Assembly: GCF_001426645.1 (NCBI RefSeq)
Contig: NZ_LMEX01000002.1
Location: 142,321-206,320 of the forward strand
DNA length: 64,000 nucleotides
Source of the DNA: Rhodanobacter sp. Root480
GTDB lineage: Bacteria > Pseudomonadota > Gammaproteobacteria > Xanthomonadales > Rhodanobacteraceae
Direction: 5' to 3'
The position numbers were made by a program, and so were the translations under genes. This document shows positions 27,784 through 34,225 of the stretch, one piece after another. How positions within the stretch are numbered: the first letter of the stretch is position 1; every line of letters begins with the position of its first letter. The notes beneath the pieces are model-generated. The model was not told where the DNA came from, made no database searches, and worked only from the letters and a program-made list of their open reading frames with translations.

Positions 27784-28233
27784 TCAGAGCGTCAGGTTGT
27801 AATCGCAGAACTGCTGGTCGCGCTGCCAACCCAGCGACGCGTACAACGCCTGCGCCGAGGCGTTGTCGCGCGCGGTCGACAGCGACAGGCTGGCGGCGCC
27901 CAGCGCGCGGGCGTGGTCGGCGGCAGCCGTCAGCAAGGCGGCGGCCACGCCCTGGCGGCGTACGCGCAGCAACACGAACACATCGTTGAGCACATAGGTG
28001 CGCACCGTGCGCACCGACGAAAACAGCGGATAAAGCTGCACGAAACCTACCCCTTCGCGCTGCGGGTCGAGCGCCAGCAGGATCAGCGATTCATGGTGGC
28101 GGAACCGCTCGGCCAGGAACTCACGCGCCCGCGACAAGTCGCCCGGCTGACCGTAGAACTGGCGATATTCGTCGAACAACGGCGCCAGCTTGTCGAGATG
28201 GTGGATGGTGGCCTGGCAGATATGGAATGACAT
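27784..28233 (-). CDS. GNAT family N-acetyltransferase
   Basis: 149 residues. Motif A for acetyl-CoA pyrophosphate binding is VLLRVRRQGVAAALLTAAADHA (RRQGVA), followed by motif B (LSLSTARDNASAQALYASLGWQRD). The acceptor substrate is not evident. It ends three bases before the maf start, so the two are probably co-transcribed. Confidence 0.9.
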   Translation of the reverse strand: MSFHICQATIHHLDKLAPLFDEYRQFYGQPGDLSRAREFLAERFRHHESLILLALDPQREGVGFVQLYPLFSSVRTVRTYVLNDVFVLLRVRRQGVAAALLTAAADHARALGAASLSLSTARDNASAQALYASLGWQRDQQFCDYNLTL

Positions 28234-28237
28234 GGGG

Positions 28238-28339
28238 CGGGATTCGGGAATCGGGATTCAGAAGCATACCTTCACGCGCGGCGGCTTTTGCCTTTGCTGT
28301 TGCCTTTACGATTCCCCATTCCCGATTCCCCATTCCCGG
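28238..28339. repeat. inverted GGGATTCGGGAATCGGG repeat pair
   Basis: Left arm 28238-28259 and right arm 28308-28339 are reverse-complementary copies of the GGGAATSGGGATTC family also found at 9822-9908 and 12444-12473. It separates rlmH from the GNAT gene. Confidence 0.8.
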
Positions 28340-28342
28340 CAC

Positions 28343-28813
28343 TCAAGCCCGATGATACGGATGCCCGGCCATGATCGTGGTGGCCCGGTACAGCTGTTCG
28401 GCCAGCACCAGTCGCACCAGCATGTGCGGCAAGGTCAGCGGGCCCAGCGACCAGGTCTGGTCGGCGCGGGCCAGCACTTCGGGCGCGTGGCCATCGGGGC
28501 CGCCGATCAAGAAGGCCAGATCGCGCCCGGCCATGCGCCATTGCGCCAGCTGCTCGGCCAGCGCTTCGCTGGACCAGGGCTTGCCGCCGCCATCGAGTGC
28601 TATCACATGGGTATCGCGCGGCAGCGCGGCGAGAATCGCGGCGCCTTCGTCCTGCATCGCCCGCGCATCGTCGCGACCCTTGCCGCGCGTGCCGGGCTTC
28701 AACTCCAGCAACTCCAGCGGCAGCTCATGCGACAGGCGCTTGCGGTATTCGGCAAAACCCTCGGCCACCCAGCCAGGCATGCGCTCACCGACAGCAATGA
28801 TGCGCGCGCGCAT
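28343..28813 (-). CDS. rlmH: 23S rRNA (pseudouridine-1915-N3)-methyltransferase RlmH
   Basis: 156 residues of the SPOUT fold. The opening MRARIIAVGERMPGWVAEGF, central VIALDGGGKPWSSEALA and LAFLIGGPDGHAPEVLARAD, and the ending LTLPHMLVRLVLAEQLYRA with NHPYH-like GHPYHRA match RlmH throughout. It methylates pseudouridine 1915 in helix 69 of the 50S subunit. The second of two consecutive ATG codons was taken as start. It belongs with rsfS upstream, from which it is separated by hairpin repeats. Confidence 0.97.
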   Translation of the reverse strand: MRARIIAVGERMPGWVAEGFAEYRKRLSHELPLELLELKPGTRGKGRDDARAMQDEGAAILAALPRDTHVIALDGGGKPWSSEALAEQLAQWRMAGRDLAFLIGGPDGHAPEVLARADQTWSLGPLTLPHMLVRLVLAEQLYRATTIMAGHPYHRA

Positions 28814-29000
28814 CATTGCCGTGGGGCCAGGAAACACCGGTGCGCAGCACCCGCGTTCGCTTCCTCTCCCCTGTGGCGACCGAAGGGAGTCCCCTTGCGG
28901 GTGGAGGAGGATCGAGGAGAGGGGGCGGGGCTAGCGGGGACATTCATCGGATGGGCTCGCTTCGTAGCAAATGCGTCGCAAGAGCGTCCCCTCTCCCCGG

Positions 29001-29023
29001 CCCTCTCCCCACGGGGGAGAGGG
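29001..29023. repeat. perfect CCCTCTCCCC hairpin between rsfS and rlmH
   Basis: CCCTCTCCCC (29001-29010), loop ACG, GGGGAGAGGG (29014-29023) form a 10-bp stem without mismatch. Related C-rich/G-rich blocks at 28856-28930 make the whole 28814-29036 gap repeat-derived; no gene is seen in it. Confidence 0.8.
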
Positions 29024-29036
29024 AGAAAGTCATGCG

Positions 29037-29426
29037 CTATCCAGCCTGCGCCGCTTCGCTTTCATCCTCATCGCGATCACCCACCGTCCACAGCCGCTCC
29101 AGGCCATAGAACTCGCGGATGCGCGGCAGCATCACGTGCACGATCACGTCGCCCAGGTCCACCAGCACCCACTCGCCTTCGCCCTCGCCTTCCACGCCCA
29201 GCGGATGCACACCCGCTTTCTTGGCGAATTTCTGGACTTCGTCGGCAATGGATTTGACGTGGCGGGCCGAGGTGCCGGAGGCGATCACCAGCAGGTCGGC
29301 GATGGAGGTTTTGCCGCGGACGTCGATCTCGCGCACGTCCTTGGCTTTCAGTTCGTCCAGCGCGTCGACGACGGATTGACGCAGGGTGGCCGTGGTGACG
29401 GCCTTGTTGGTGCGGGCAGTACTCAA
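29037..29426 (-). CDS. rsfS: ribosomal silencing factor RsfS
   Basis: 129 residues from a TTG start. The family core is clear: DVREIDVRGKTSIADLLVIASGTSARHVKSIADEV and EGEGEGEWVLVDLGDVIVHVMLPRIREFYGLERLW. RsfS binds ribosomal protein uL14 and blocks subunit joining in stationary phase or starvation. The TTG at LSTARTNKAV has a GAGG nine bases upstream and gives the usual length; a GTG 33 codons earlier would add unlikely sequence. In relatives nadD lies just upstream, but here nadD is about 9 kb away. Confidence 0.93.
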   Translation of the reverse strand: MSTARTNKAVTTATLRQSVVDALDELKAKDVREIDVRGKTSIADLLVIASGTSARHVKSIADEVQKFAKKAGVHPLGVEGEGEGEWVLVDLGDVIVHVMLPRIREFYGLERLWTVGDRDEDESEAAQAG

Positions 29427-29619
29427 AAGGGAGAGCCTCGATGGCGGTATCGCTGCGCAAAATGGCGCAGCCGCAGTATACCGTCCCGGCCGCAAAGGGA
29501 AGTCAAGGCGGCCATGCCGCCGCACGGTGACCGTGCGGCGGCATGGGGATGGCCCGAAAACGACGCTCGAACGGGCCTGGCTGTTCGCGGCAGCGCTACA
29601 CCAGCCCAGCGCAGCGCGT

Positions 29620-29919
29620 TCAGTCGCCCATCTTCCCGTCGGTTTTCTTCATGCCGGCTTTTTTCATGGCGCCCATCTTTCCGGCGTCGTGCTTCATGGC
29701 ACCGTGGTGCATGGCATCCATCTTCATGCCGTCTTTCTGCATGCTGTTTTTCTGCATGGCGTCGTGCGACATGGCGCCCTTCATGGCGTTCGCGTGCATG
29801 GCATCGCCGTGCGCCATCGCGGTGCTGGAACTGGGGGCCATCGCGTCCTGTGCGAAAGCCGAGGTAAAGGCGAGGCCACTGGCGGCGAGGATCAGGGCGG
29901 CAAACAACGTGGTTTTCAT
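29620..29919 (-). CDS. secreted methionine-rich MXKDX-type peptide (MrpX-like oxidant scavenger)
   Basis: 99 residues. A signal peptide ends TSAFA at residue 23. The mature 76 residues contain 15 methionines, spaced every four to six residues with Lys, Asp, His, Gly and Ala between (NSMQKDGMKMDAMHHGAM), no cysteine and no aromatic residue: a low-complexity, probably unfolded periplasmic peptide. It resembles the pentapeptide MXKDX repeat family and the MrpX peptide of the Azospira SigF regulon, which is sacrificially oxidised by hypochlorite and repaired by a methionine sulfoxide reductase. A SigF-type promoter and a GGAG ribosome site precede it. A copper-binding role is the main alternative. 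Confidence 0.85.
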   Translation of the reverse strand: MKTTLFAALILAASGLAFTSAFAQDAMAPSSSTAMAHGDAMHANAMKGAMSHDAMQKNSMQKDGMKMDAMHHGAMKHDAGKMGAMKKAGMKKTDGKMGD

Positions 29920-29970
29920 GGCGTTGACTCCTGCAGGAAAGGGATGGAGACAGGCGTCTCCATCCTTTTC

Positions 29971-29996
29971 TTCGCCAGCGTCGCGACCGTGGTTAC
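29971..29996 (-). promoter_or_regulatory. SigF-type ECF promoter for the methionine-rich peptide gene
   Basis: On the minus strand GTAACC (29991-29996), exactly 16 bases, then CGAA (29971-29974). This is the motif described for Caulobacter SigF. It lies after the nrsF stop codon and about 50 bases before the peptide's ATG. Confidence 0.8.
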
Positions 29997-30031
29997 GTCC
30001 TGGATCGTTGCCGCCAGCCCGCAAGCACCGC

Positions 30032-30694
30032 TCAGTGCCTCGACAGCAATCGCCCACCCATGGCGGCATTCGCCGCCACCACCACGACCACGGCGGCGGC
30101 GTGGGCCAGCAGGTCGGTGGCGGCGGCGCCGTAGGCGTGGCAGATCTCCAGCAGGCTGGCCGAGGCCGCCGCGCTGGCCAGGCCGATCAGCACCGCGGTG
30201 AGCACCGGCCGCAACGGGCAGGCGCGGCGCAGCAGCCAGATCAGCAGAGCCGACAGCGGGATCGAGAAGGCCAGGATGAAATACAGGCAGTCGGGCGCGG
30301 GATGGGTGCGGGTCAACTGCGCCGCTGGCTCCACCCAGGTACGCAGGCACCCCAGGCCGCTGGCGCCGATCCACAGCAGGGCCGGCGGTAGCGGCAGCCA
30401 GGCCCAGATCGCCCGCCGCCCGGGCATGCCCGAGACGAACGCCGCCCACGCCGCGCAGATCGCGGTAAGCACCGCCCCGGCGGTGGCCCAGCCCATGTCC
30501 GGCGACGCCTGCCAGCGCTCCATCGCGATGCCGGTGCCGTAGCGCAGCAGCAAGGCCACGGCCAGCGCCGCCACCACCAGCAGCCACCCCAGCGTACGCA
30601 GCCACGGCGGCGGCAACCGGCGCACCGGCACCAGGCCAGCGCCCAGCGCGTGGATCAGGGTTTCATGGCGGGGTGAGTCGGACATGCTGCTCAA
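30032..30694 (-). CDS. nrsF: NrsF/DUF1109 membrane anti-sigma factor
   Basis: 220 residues, six predicted membrane helices, of the DUF1109 (NrsF) family that holds SigF inactive at the inner membrane. Five cysteines (80, 116, 136, 159 and 185) lie in or near membrane segments; cysteines in this family have been implicated in sensing, so they may detect the oxidant here. The TTG start overlaps the sigma-factor stop and has GGAG four bases upstream; an ATG three codons later (MSDSPRHE) is the alternative. It is coupled to the sigma gene. Confidence 0.9.
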   Translation of the reverse strand: MSSMSDSPRHETLIHALGAGLVPVRRLPPPWLRTLGWLLVVAALAVALLLRYGTGIAMERWQASPDMGWATAGAVLTAICAAWAAFVSGMPGRRAIWAWLPLPPALLWIGASGLGCLRTWVEPAAQLTRTHPAPDCLYFILAFSIPLSALLIWLLRRACPLRPVLTAVLIGLASAAASASLLEICHAYGAAATDLLAHAAAVVVVVAANAAMGGRLLSRH

Positions 30695-31353
30695 GGTTCT
30701 CCGTTGAAATGGCGGCGCAGCGATTTCAGCCCGCGATGCAGGTTCACTTTCAGCGAGCCGGCGCTGCGCCCGGTCTGCCCGGAGGCTTCGGCCAGTGTGC
30801 GTTCGCGCAAGCCCAGTTGTTCGACCGCCTCGCGCTGGCCCGGCGGCAATTCATCGATGGCCGCGCGCAGGCGTTGCGCGTCCTGCTGGCGCTCGCTGGC
30901 GGCACTGGCATCGTCGGCGTCGGGGTGGCGATCCAACGCGAACTCGTCGTGCAACTCGCGGCTGTCGCGACGCCCGCGGCTGCGCAGCGCATCGATGGCG
31001 CGGCGGCTGGCGATGGCATTGAGCCAGGCGTCGTACGAGCGCGACGGGTCGTAGGTATGCCGCACGCGATCCACGGTGATCAGGGTTTCCTGCACCACGT
31101 CATCGACGTGATCCCGCGCCACACCCTGCCGCCGTGCGGCCGCGCGGATCAGCGGGATCGAGTCGGCCAGCAGCTTCTCGTACGCGATCCGATCGCCGGC
31201 CTGCGCGGCCGCCATCCACGCCGCCCGCCGCTGGTCGGCGGTTTCGATGGCGCTGGTGGCGGGGCTGGCTGGCACGCGGTATCTGACGCTCGATCGACGG
31301 GGGAGCGCATCATCAGAGACCATCGGGCCCGCGGCGGTCAAGGGCTGCAACAT
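30691..31353 (-). CDS. sigF: ECF RNA polymerase sigma factor, SigF type
   Basis: 220 residues. Region 2 reads DHVDDVVQETLITVDRVRHTY through SYDAWLNAIASRRAIDALRSRGRR, and region 4 reads LPPGQREAVEQLGLRERTLAEASGQTGRSAGSLKVNLHRGLKSLRRHF. It pairs with NrsF. The ATG at 31353 was chosen because it has GGAG just upstream and because the SigF-type -10 element sits on the next upstream ATG (31381-31383), which therefore cannot be in the transcript. It probably activates its own operon, dipZ-msrB and the methionine-rich peptide. Confidence 0.93.
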   Translation of the reverse strand: MLQPLTAAGPMVSDDALPRRSSVRYRVPASPATSAIETADQRRAAWMAAAQAGDRIAYEKLLADSIPLIRAAARRQGVARDHVDDVVQETLITVDRVRHTYDPSRSYDAWLNAIASRRAIDALRSRGRRDSRELHDEFALDRHPDADDASAASERQQDAQRLRAAIDELPPGQREAVEQLGLRERTLAEASGQTGRSAGSLKVNLHRGLKSLRRHFNGEP

Positions 31354-31382
31354 TTTCTCCGACCAGACTTTCTCACCCTGCA

Positions 31383-31408
31383 TTCGCTGCGCACGCGACC
31401 AGGGTTAC
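31383..31408 (-). promoter_or_regulatory. SigF-type promoter of sigF-nrsF
   Basis: Minus strand GTAACC (31403-31408), 16 bases, CGAA (31383-31386). It points to positive autoregulation and gives a leader of roughly 25 bases to the ATG at 31353. Confidence 0.82.
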
Positions 31409-31421
31409 CTCGTCACCGCAT

Positions 31422-31447
31422 GTAACCGCACAGCGCCGCCCGGCGAA
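31422..31447 (+). promoter_or_regulatory. SigF-type promoter of dipZ-msrB
   Basis: Plus strand GTAACC (31422-31427), 16 bases, CGAA (31444-31447). It is back to back with the sigF promoter; the two -35 elements are only 13 bases apart. The dipZ ATG lies 30 bases downstream. Confidence 0.82.
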
Positions 31448-31477
31448 TAGCTGACAAACCCCTCGCGGACGACGCTC

Positions 31478-33199
31478 ATGCTCGTACTGATCATTGCCTA
31501 CCTCGGCGGCGTGCTGACCATCCTCAGCCCGTGCATCCTGCCGGTGCTGCCCTTCGTGTTCGCCCGCTCGGACCGCCCGTTCAAGCGCAACGGCCTGCCG
31601 ATGCTGCTAGGCATGGCGATCACGTTTGCGGCGGTGGCCACGCTGGCCGCGCTGGGTGGCGGCTGGGTCATCCACGCCAACCAGTACGGCCGCTACGTGG
31701 CGATGCTGGTGCTGGCGTTCCTGGGCCTGGCGCTGCTGTCCACGCGGGTGGCCGAGTGGATCAGCCGGCCGTTCGTGGCGCTGGGCGGACGGCTGACCCG
31801 GCAAGCGGGCGAGCGCGATTCGATCTGGGCCTCCGCCGGCCTGGGCGTCGCCACCGGCCTGCTGTGGGCGCCGTGCGCGGGGCCGATCCTGGGCCTGCTG
31901 CTGACCGGCGCGGCATTGAACGGTGCCAGCGTGCAGACCACCCTGTTGCTGCTGACCTACGCCGCCGGCGCCGCCACTTCGCTGGGCCTGGCGTTGCTGC
32001 TGGGCGGCAAGGTGTTCGCGCTGATGAAGCGCTCGCTGGGCGCGGGTGAATGGGTGCGTCGCGGACTGGGCGCGCTGGTGCTGTGCGGCGTGGCGGCGAT
32101 CGCGCTGGGCCTGGATACCGGCCTGCTGACGCGCGTATCGCTGGCCAGCACCGGCGGCATCGAGCAGAAGCTGCTGGATGCGGTGCGGCCGGCGCCGGTG
32201 AACGCCGCCACCGTGGTGAAACCCGGCGAACCGCTGCCGGTGGAAGGCGAACTGCCGTCGCTGGCTGGCGCCACGCAGTGGCTCAACAGCCCGCCGCTGA
32301 CCGCGCAGTCGCTGCGCGGCAAGGTGGTACTGGTGGATTTCTGGACCTACTCCTGCATCAACTGCCTGCGTTCGCTGCCCTACGTGCGCGGCTGGGCCGA
32401 CAAGTACAAGGACCACGGCCTGGTGGTGATCGGCGTGCACGCGCCAGAGTTCGCCTTCGAAAAGGATCCAGCCAACGTGGCCAAGGCGGTGAAGGACCTG
32501 GGCGTGGATTACCCGGTAGCGCTGGATAACAACTACGCCATCTGGCAAGGCTTCAACAATCAATACTGGCCGGCGCATTACTTCATCGACGCCCAGGGCC
32601 GCATCCGGCACCACCATTTCGGCGAGGGCGCCTACCCGGAAAGCGAGGACGTGATCCGCCGGTTGCTGAGCGAAGCGGGCTACAAGAACCTGCCCGGCGG
32701 CTATGTCAGCGCGGACCACCGCGGCGTGGAAGCGGCCGATTCGGGTGATGCCACCCGCTCGCCCGAGACCTACGTGGGCTACGCCCGCGCCCGCAACTTC
32801 GTCAGCGGTCGCGTCGCCCATGACGACGCCTGGAACTACCGCGCGCCCGACGCGCTGGGCACCAACCAGTGGTCGCTGGACGGCCGCTGGAACGTGCACG
32901 CGGAAAACGCGCAACTGCTGCAGGCCGGCGGCCGCATCGTCTACCGCTTCCGCGGCCGCGACCTGCACCTGGTGCTGGGCCCGGCCAGCGACGGCAAGCC
33001 CGTGCGCTTCCGCGTCACCCTCGACGGCAAGGCGCCCGGCGCCGACCACGGCATGGATACCGACGCCGGGGGCAACGGCGTCATCACCGGCCAGCGGCTG
33101 TACCAGCTGGTGCGCCAGGCCAACGGCAGCGGCGAGCGGGTGTTCGAGATCACCTTCCTCGACCCGGGTGTACAAGCGTTCGCGTTCACCTTCGGCTGA
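31478..33199 (+). CDS. dipZ: DipZ: CcdA/DsbD-type thiol transporter fused to a TlpA-like thioredoxin and a C-terminal binding domain
   Basis: 573 residues in three parts. Residues 1-230 are a CcdA-type membrane domain with the two redox cysteines Cys19 (ILSPCILPV) and Cys133 (WAPCAGPIL). About 255-395 is a periplasmic TlpA-like thioredoxin domain with Cys293-x2-Cys296 (TYSCINCLRS). About 425-573 is a beta-rich, carbohydrate-binding-module-like domain as in mycobacterial DipZ. It should move electrons from cytoplasmic thioredoxin to periplasmic targets. Its SigF-type promoter and the following Tat-exported msrB suggest that MsrB is the client. General cytochrome-c maturation is the alternative role. 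Confidence 0.92.
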   Translation: MLVLIIAYLGGVLTILSPCILPVLPFVFARSDRPFKRNGLPMLLGMAITFAAVATLAALGGGWVIHANQYGRYVAMLVLAFLGLALLSTRVAEWISRPFVALGGRLTRQAGERDSIWASAGLGVATGLLWAPCAGPILGLLLTGAALNGASVQTTLLLLTYAAGAATSLGLALLLGGKVFALMKRSLGAGEWVRRGLGALVLCGVAAIALGLDTGLLTRVSLASTGGIEQKLLDAVRPAPVNAATVVKPGEPLPVEGELPSLAGATQWLNSPPLTAQSLRGKVVLVDFWTYSCINCLRSLPYVRGWADKYKDHGLVVIGVHAPEFAFEKDPANVAKAVKDLGVDYPVALDNNYAIWQGFNNQYWPAHYFIDAQGRIRHHHFGEGAYPESEDVIRRLLSEAGYKNLPGGYVSADHRGVEAADSGDATRSPETYVGYARARNFVSGRVAHDDAWNYRAPDALGTNQWSLDGRWNVHAENAQLLQAGGRIVYRFRGRDLHLVLGPASDGKPVRFRVTLDGKAPGADHGMDTDAGGNGVITGQRLYQLVRQANGSGERVFEITFLDPGVQAFAFTFG

Positions 33200-33222
33200 G
33201 GAAACGCCCACCAATCCCCCCT

Positions 33223-33295
33223 GTAGGAGCGACTTCAGTCGCGACCGCTTTTCGCGGACCCAAGCCAAGAGCGTCGCGGCTGAAGCCGCTCCTAC
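33223..33295. repeat. REP pair between dipZ and msrB
   Basis: GTAGGAGCGACTTCAGTCGC (from 33223) and its inverted partner (33273-33295) would form a long hairpin in the dipZ-msrB transcript. It may lower msrB expression relative to dipZ or stabilise the dipZ 3' end. Confidence 0.85.
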
Positions 33296-33330
33296 CGAAG
33301 TGCCGATCCACGTCCCAACGGAGGCAAGCC

Positions 33331-33930
33331 ATGTCACGCATCGATGAAACCCTCGCGATGGACCGGCGCCGCTTTCTGCGCGCCGCACTGACCGGTGGCG
33401 CCGTGCTGGCGGTGGGCGGTGGTCTGCTGGCGCCGAGGTTGTTCGCGGCCGCCGCTACACCGGTCGGCAAGCCGGGCAAGGTGTTGCTGGAGATTTTCGC
33501 CGACGACGGCCGCGACCTCGGTGCGCGCGAGGTGCCCAGGCTGGTGCTCAGCAACGCGCAGTGGCGGCAGCGGCTGTCGCCGCCGGCATTCGGCATCCTG
33601 CGCCAGGCGGGTACCGAGCGGGCGTTCACCGGCGCCTATTGGAACCTGTTCGCGCCCGGCCTGTACCGCTGCGCCGGTTGCGGCACCGCGCTGTACGACG
33701 CGGCCACCAAGTTCCACTCCGGCACCGGCTGGCCCAGCTTCTACCAGCCGATCGCCCGCACCAATGTCACCCGCCACAGCGACCACCAGTTCGGCATGCA
33801 ACGCACGGCCATCAACTGCGCCTGCTGCGGCGGCCACTTGGGCCATGTCTTCAACGACGGCCCGCGGCCCACCGGCCTGCGCTACTGCATGAACTCGGCG
33901 GCGCTGCACTTCATTCCGCACGCCGCCTGA
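33331..33930 (+). CDS. msrB: Tat-exported peptide-methionine (R)-S-oxide reductase MsrB
   Basis: 199 residues. The N terminus is a twin-arginine signal (DRRRFLRAALTGG, cleavage near residue 41), so the enzyme works in the periplasm, unlike most stand-alone MsrB proteins. Zinc cysteines are Cys114, Cys117, Cys163 and Cys166; the catalytic cysteine is Cys186 in GLRYCMNSAALHF; HSGTGWPSFY and GHLGHVFNDGP complete the family pattern. It reduces methionine-R-sulfoxide, probably on the methionine-rich peptide and other envelope proteins, with DipZ as electron source. GGAGG lies six bases before the ATG. The S-isomer would need an MsrA or MsrP not present here. Confidence 0.94.
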   Translation: MSRIDETLAMDRRRFLRAALTGGAVLAVGGGLLAPRLFAAAATPVGKPGKVLLEIFADDGRDLGAREVPRLVLSNAQWRQRLSPPAFGILRQAGTERAFTGAYWNLFAPGLYRCAGCGTALYDAATKFHSGTGWPSFYQPIARTNVTRHSDHQFGMQRTAINCACCGGHLGHVFNDGPRPTGLRYCMNSAALHFIPHAA

Positions 33931-34051
33931 GCCCAGCCCAGCACGTCGCGATGCGGGTGCGCTGAAACGACGCACCCCGACCGAAGCGCGCCACGCCTTG
34001 CGTGGCGTGCGTTCCCGCGTGGATCCCCCGCAAAAAGTGACGCGGGCGCAA

Positions 34052-34096
34052 TTGCCGTCCGTCGCGCCCACTTCTACAATAAGAATCATTCTCACT
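34052..34096 (+). promoter_or_regulatory. promoter with Fur box for the TonB receptor operon
   Basis: TTGCCG (34052-34057), 17 bases, TACAAT (34075-34080) forms a sigma-70 promoter. Directly after it lies ATAAGAATCATTCTCACTT with the palindrome AGAAT-C-ATTCT (34082-34092), resembling Fur boxes of the GAGAATCATTCTC style. The remaining sequence between msrB and the receptor start (33931-34225) holds nothing else recognised. Confidence 0.7.
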
Positions 34097-34225
34097 TCCG
34101 ATACGCCGGTTGCTCACCGTCGTCTTGGCAGTGCGGAAACAACCTCGCGCGCCTGGCGCGGTCGATCCATCGACCACGCGGCGCTTGCGCGGCTGCCTCT
34201 CCCACGTCTCAGAAACAGGGCCTCC

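Noticed and set aside
29620..29919. The methionine-rich peptide as a copper chaperone.
   Set aside because: Not excluded, but the SigF/NrsF pairing and the shared promoter with dipZ-msrB favour oxidant scavenging; no copper gene lies nearby.
30694..31353. The possibility that this ECF sigma factor is a FecI-type iron-starvation factor for the TonB receptor at 34226.
   Set aside because: The partner is NrsF/DUF1109, not FecR; the receptor lacks the STN signalling domain; and the receptor promoter carries a Fur box but no SigF motif.
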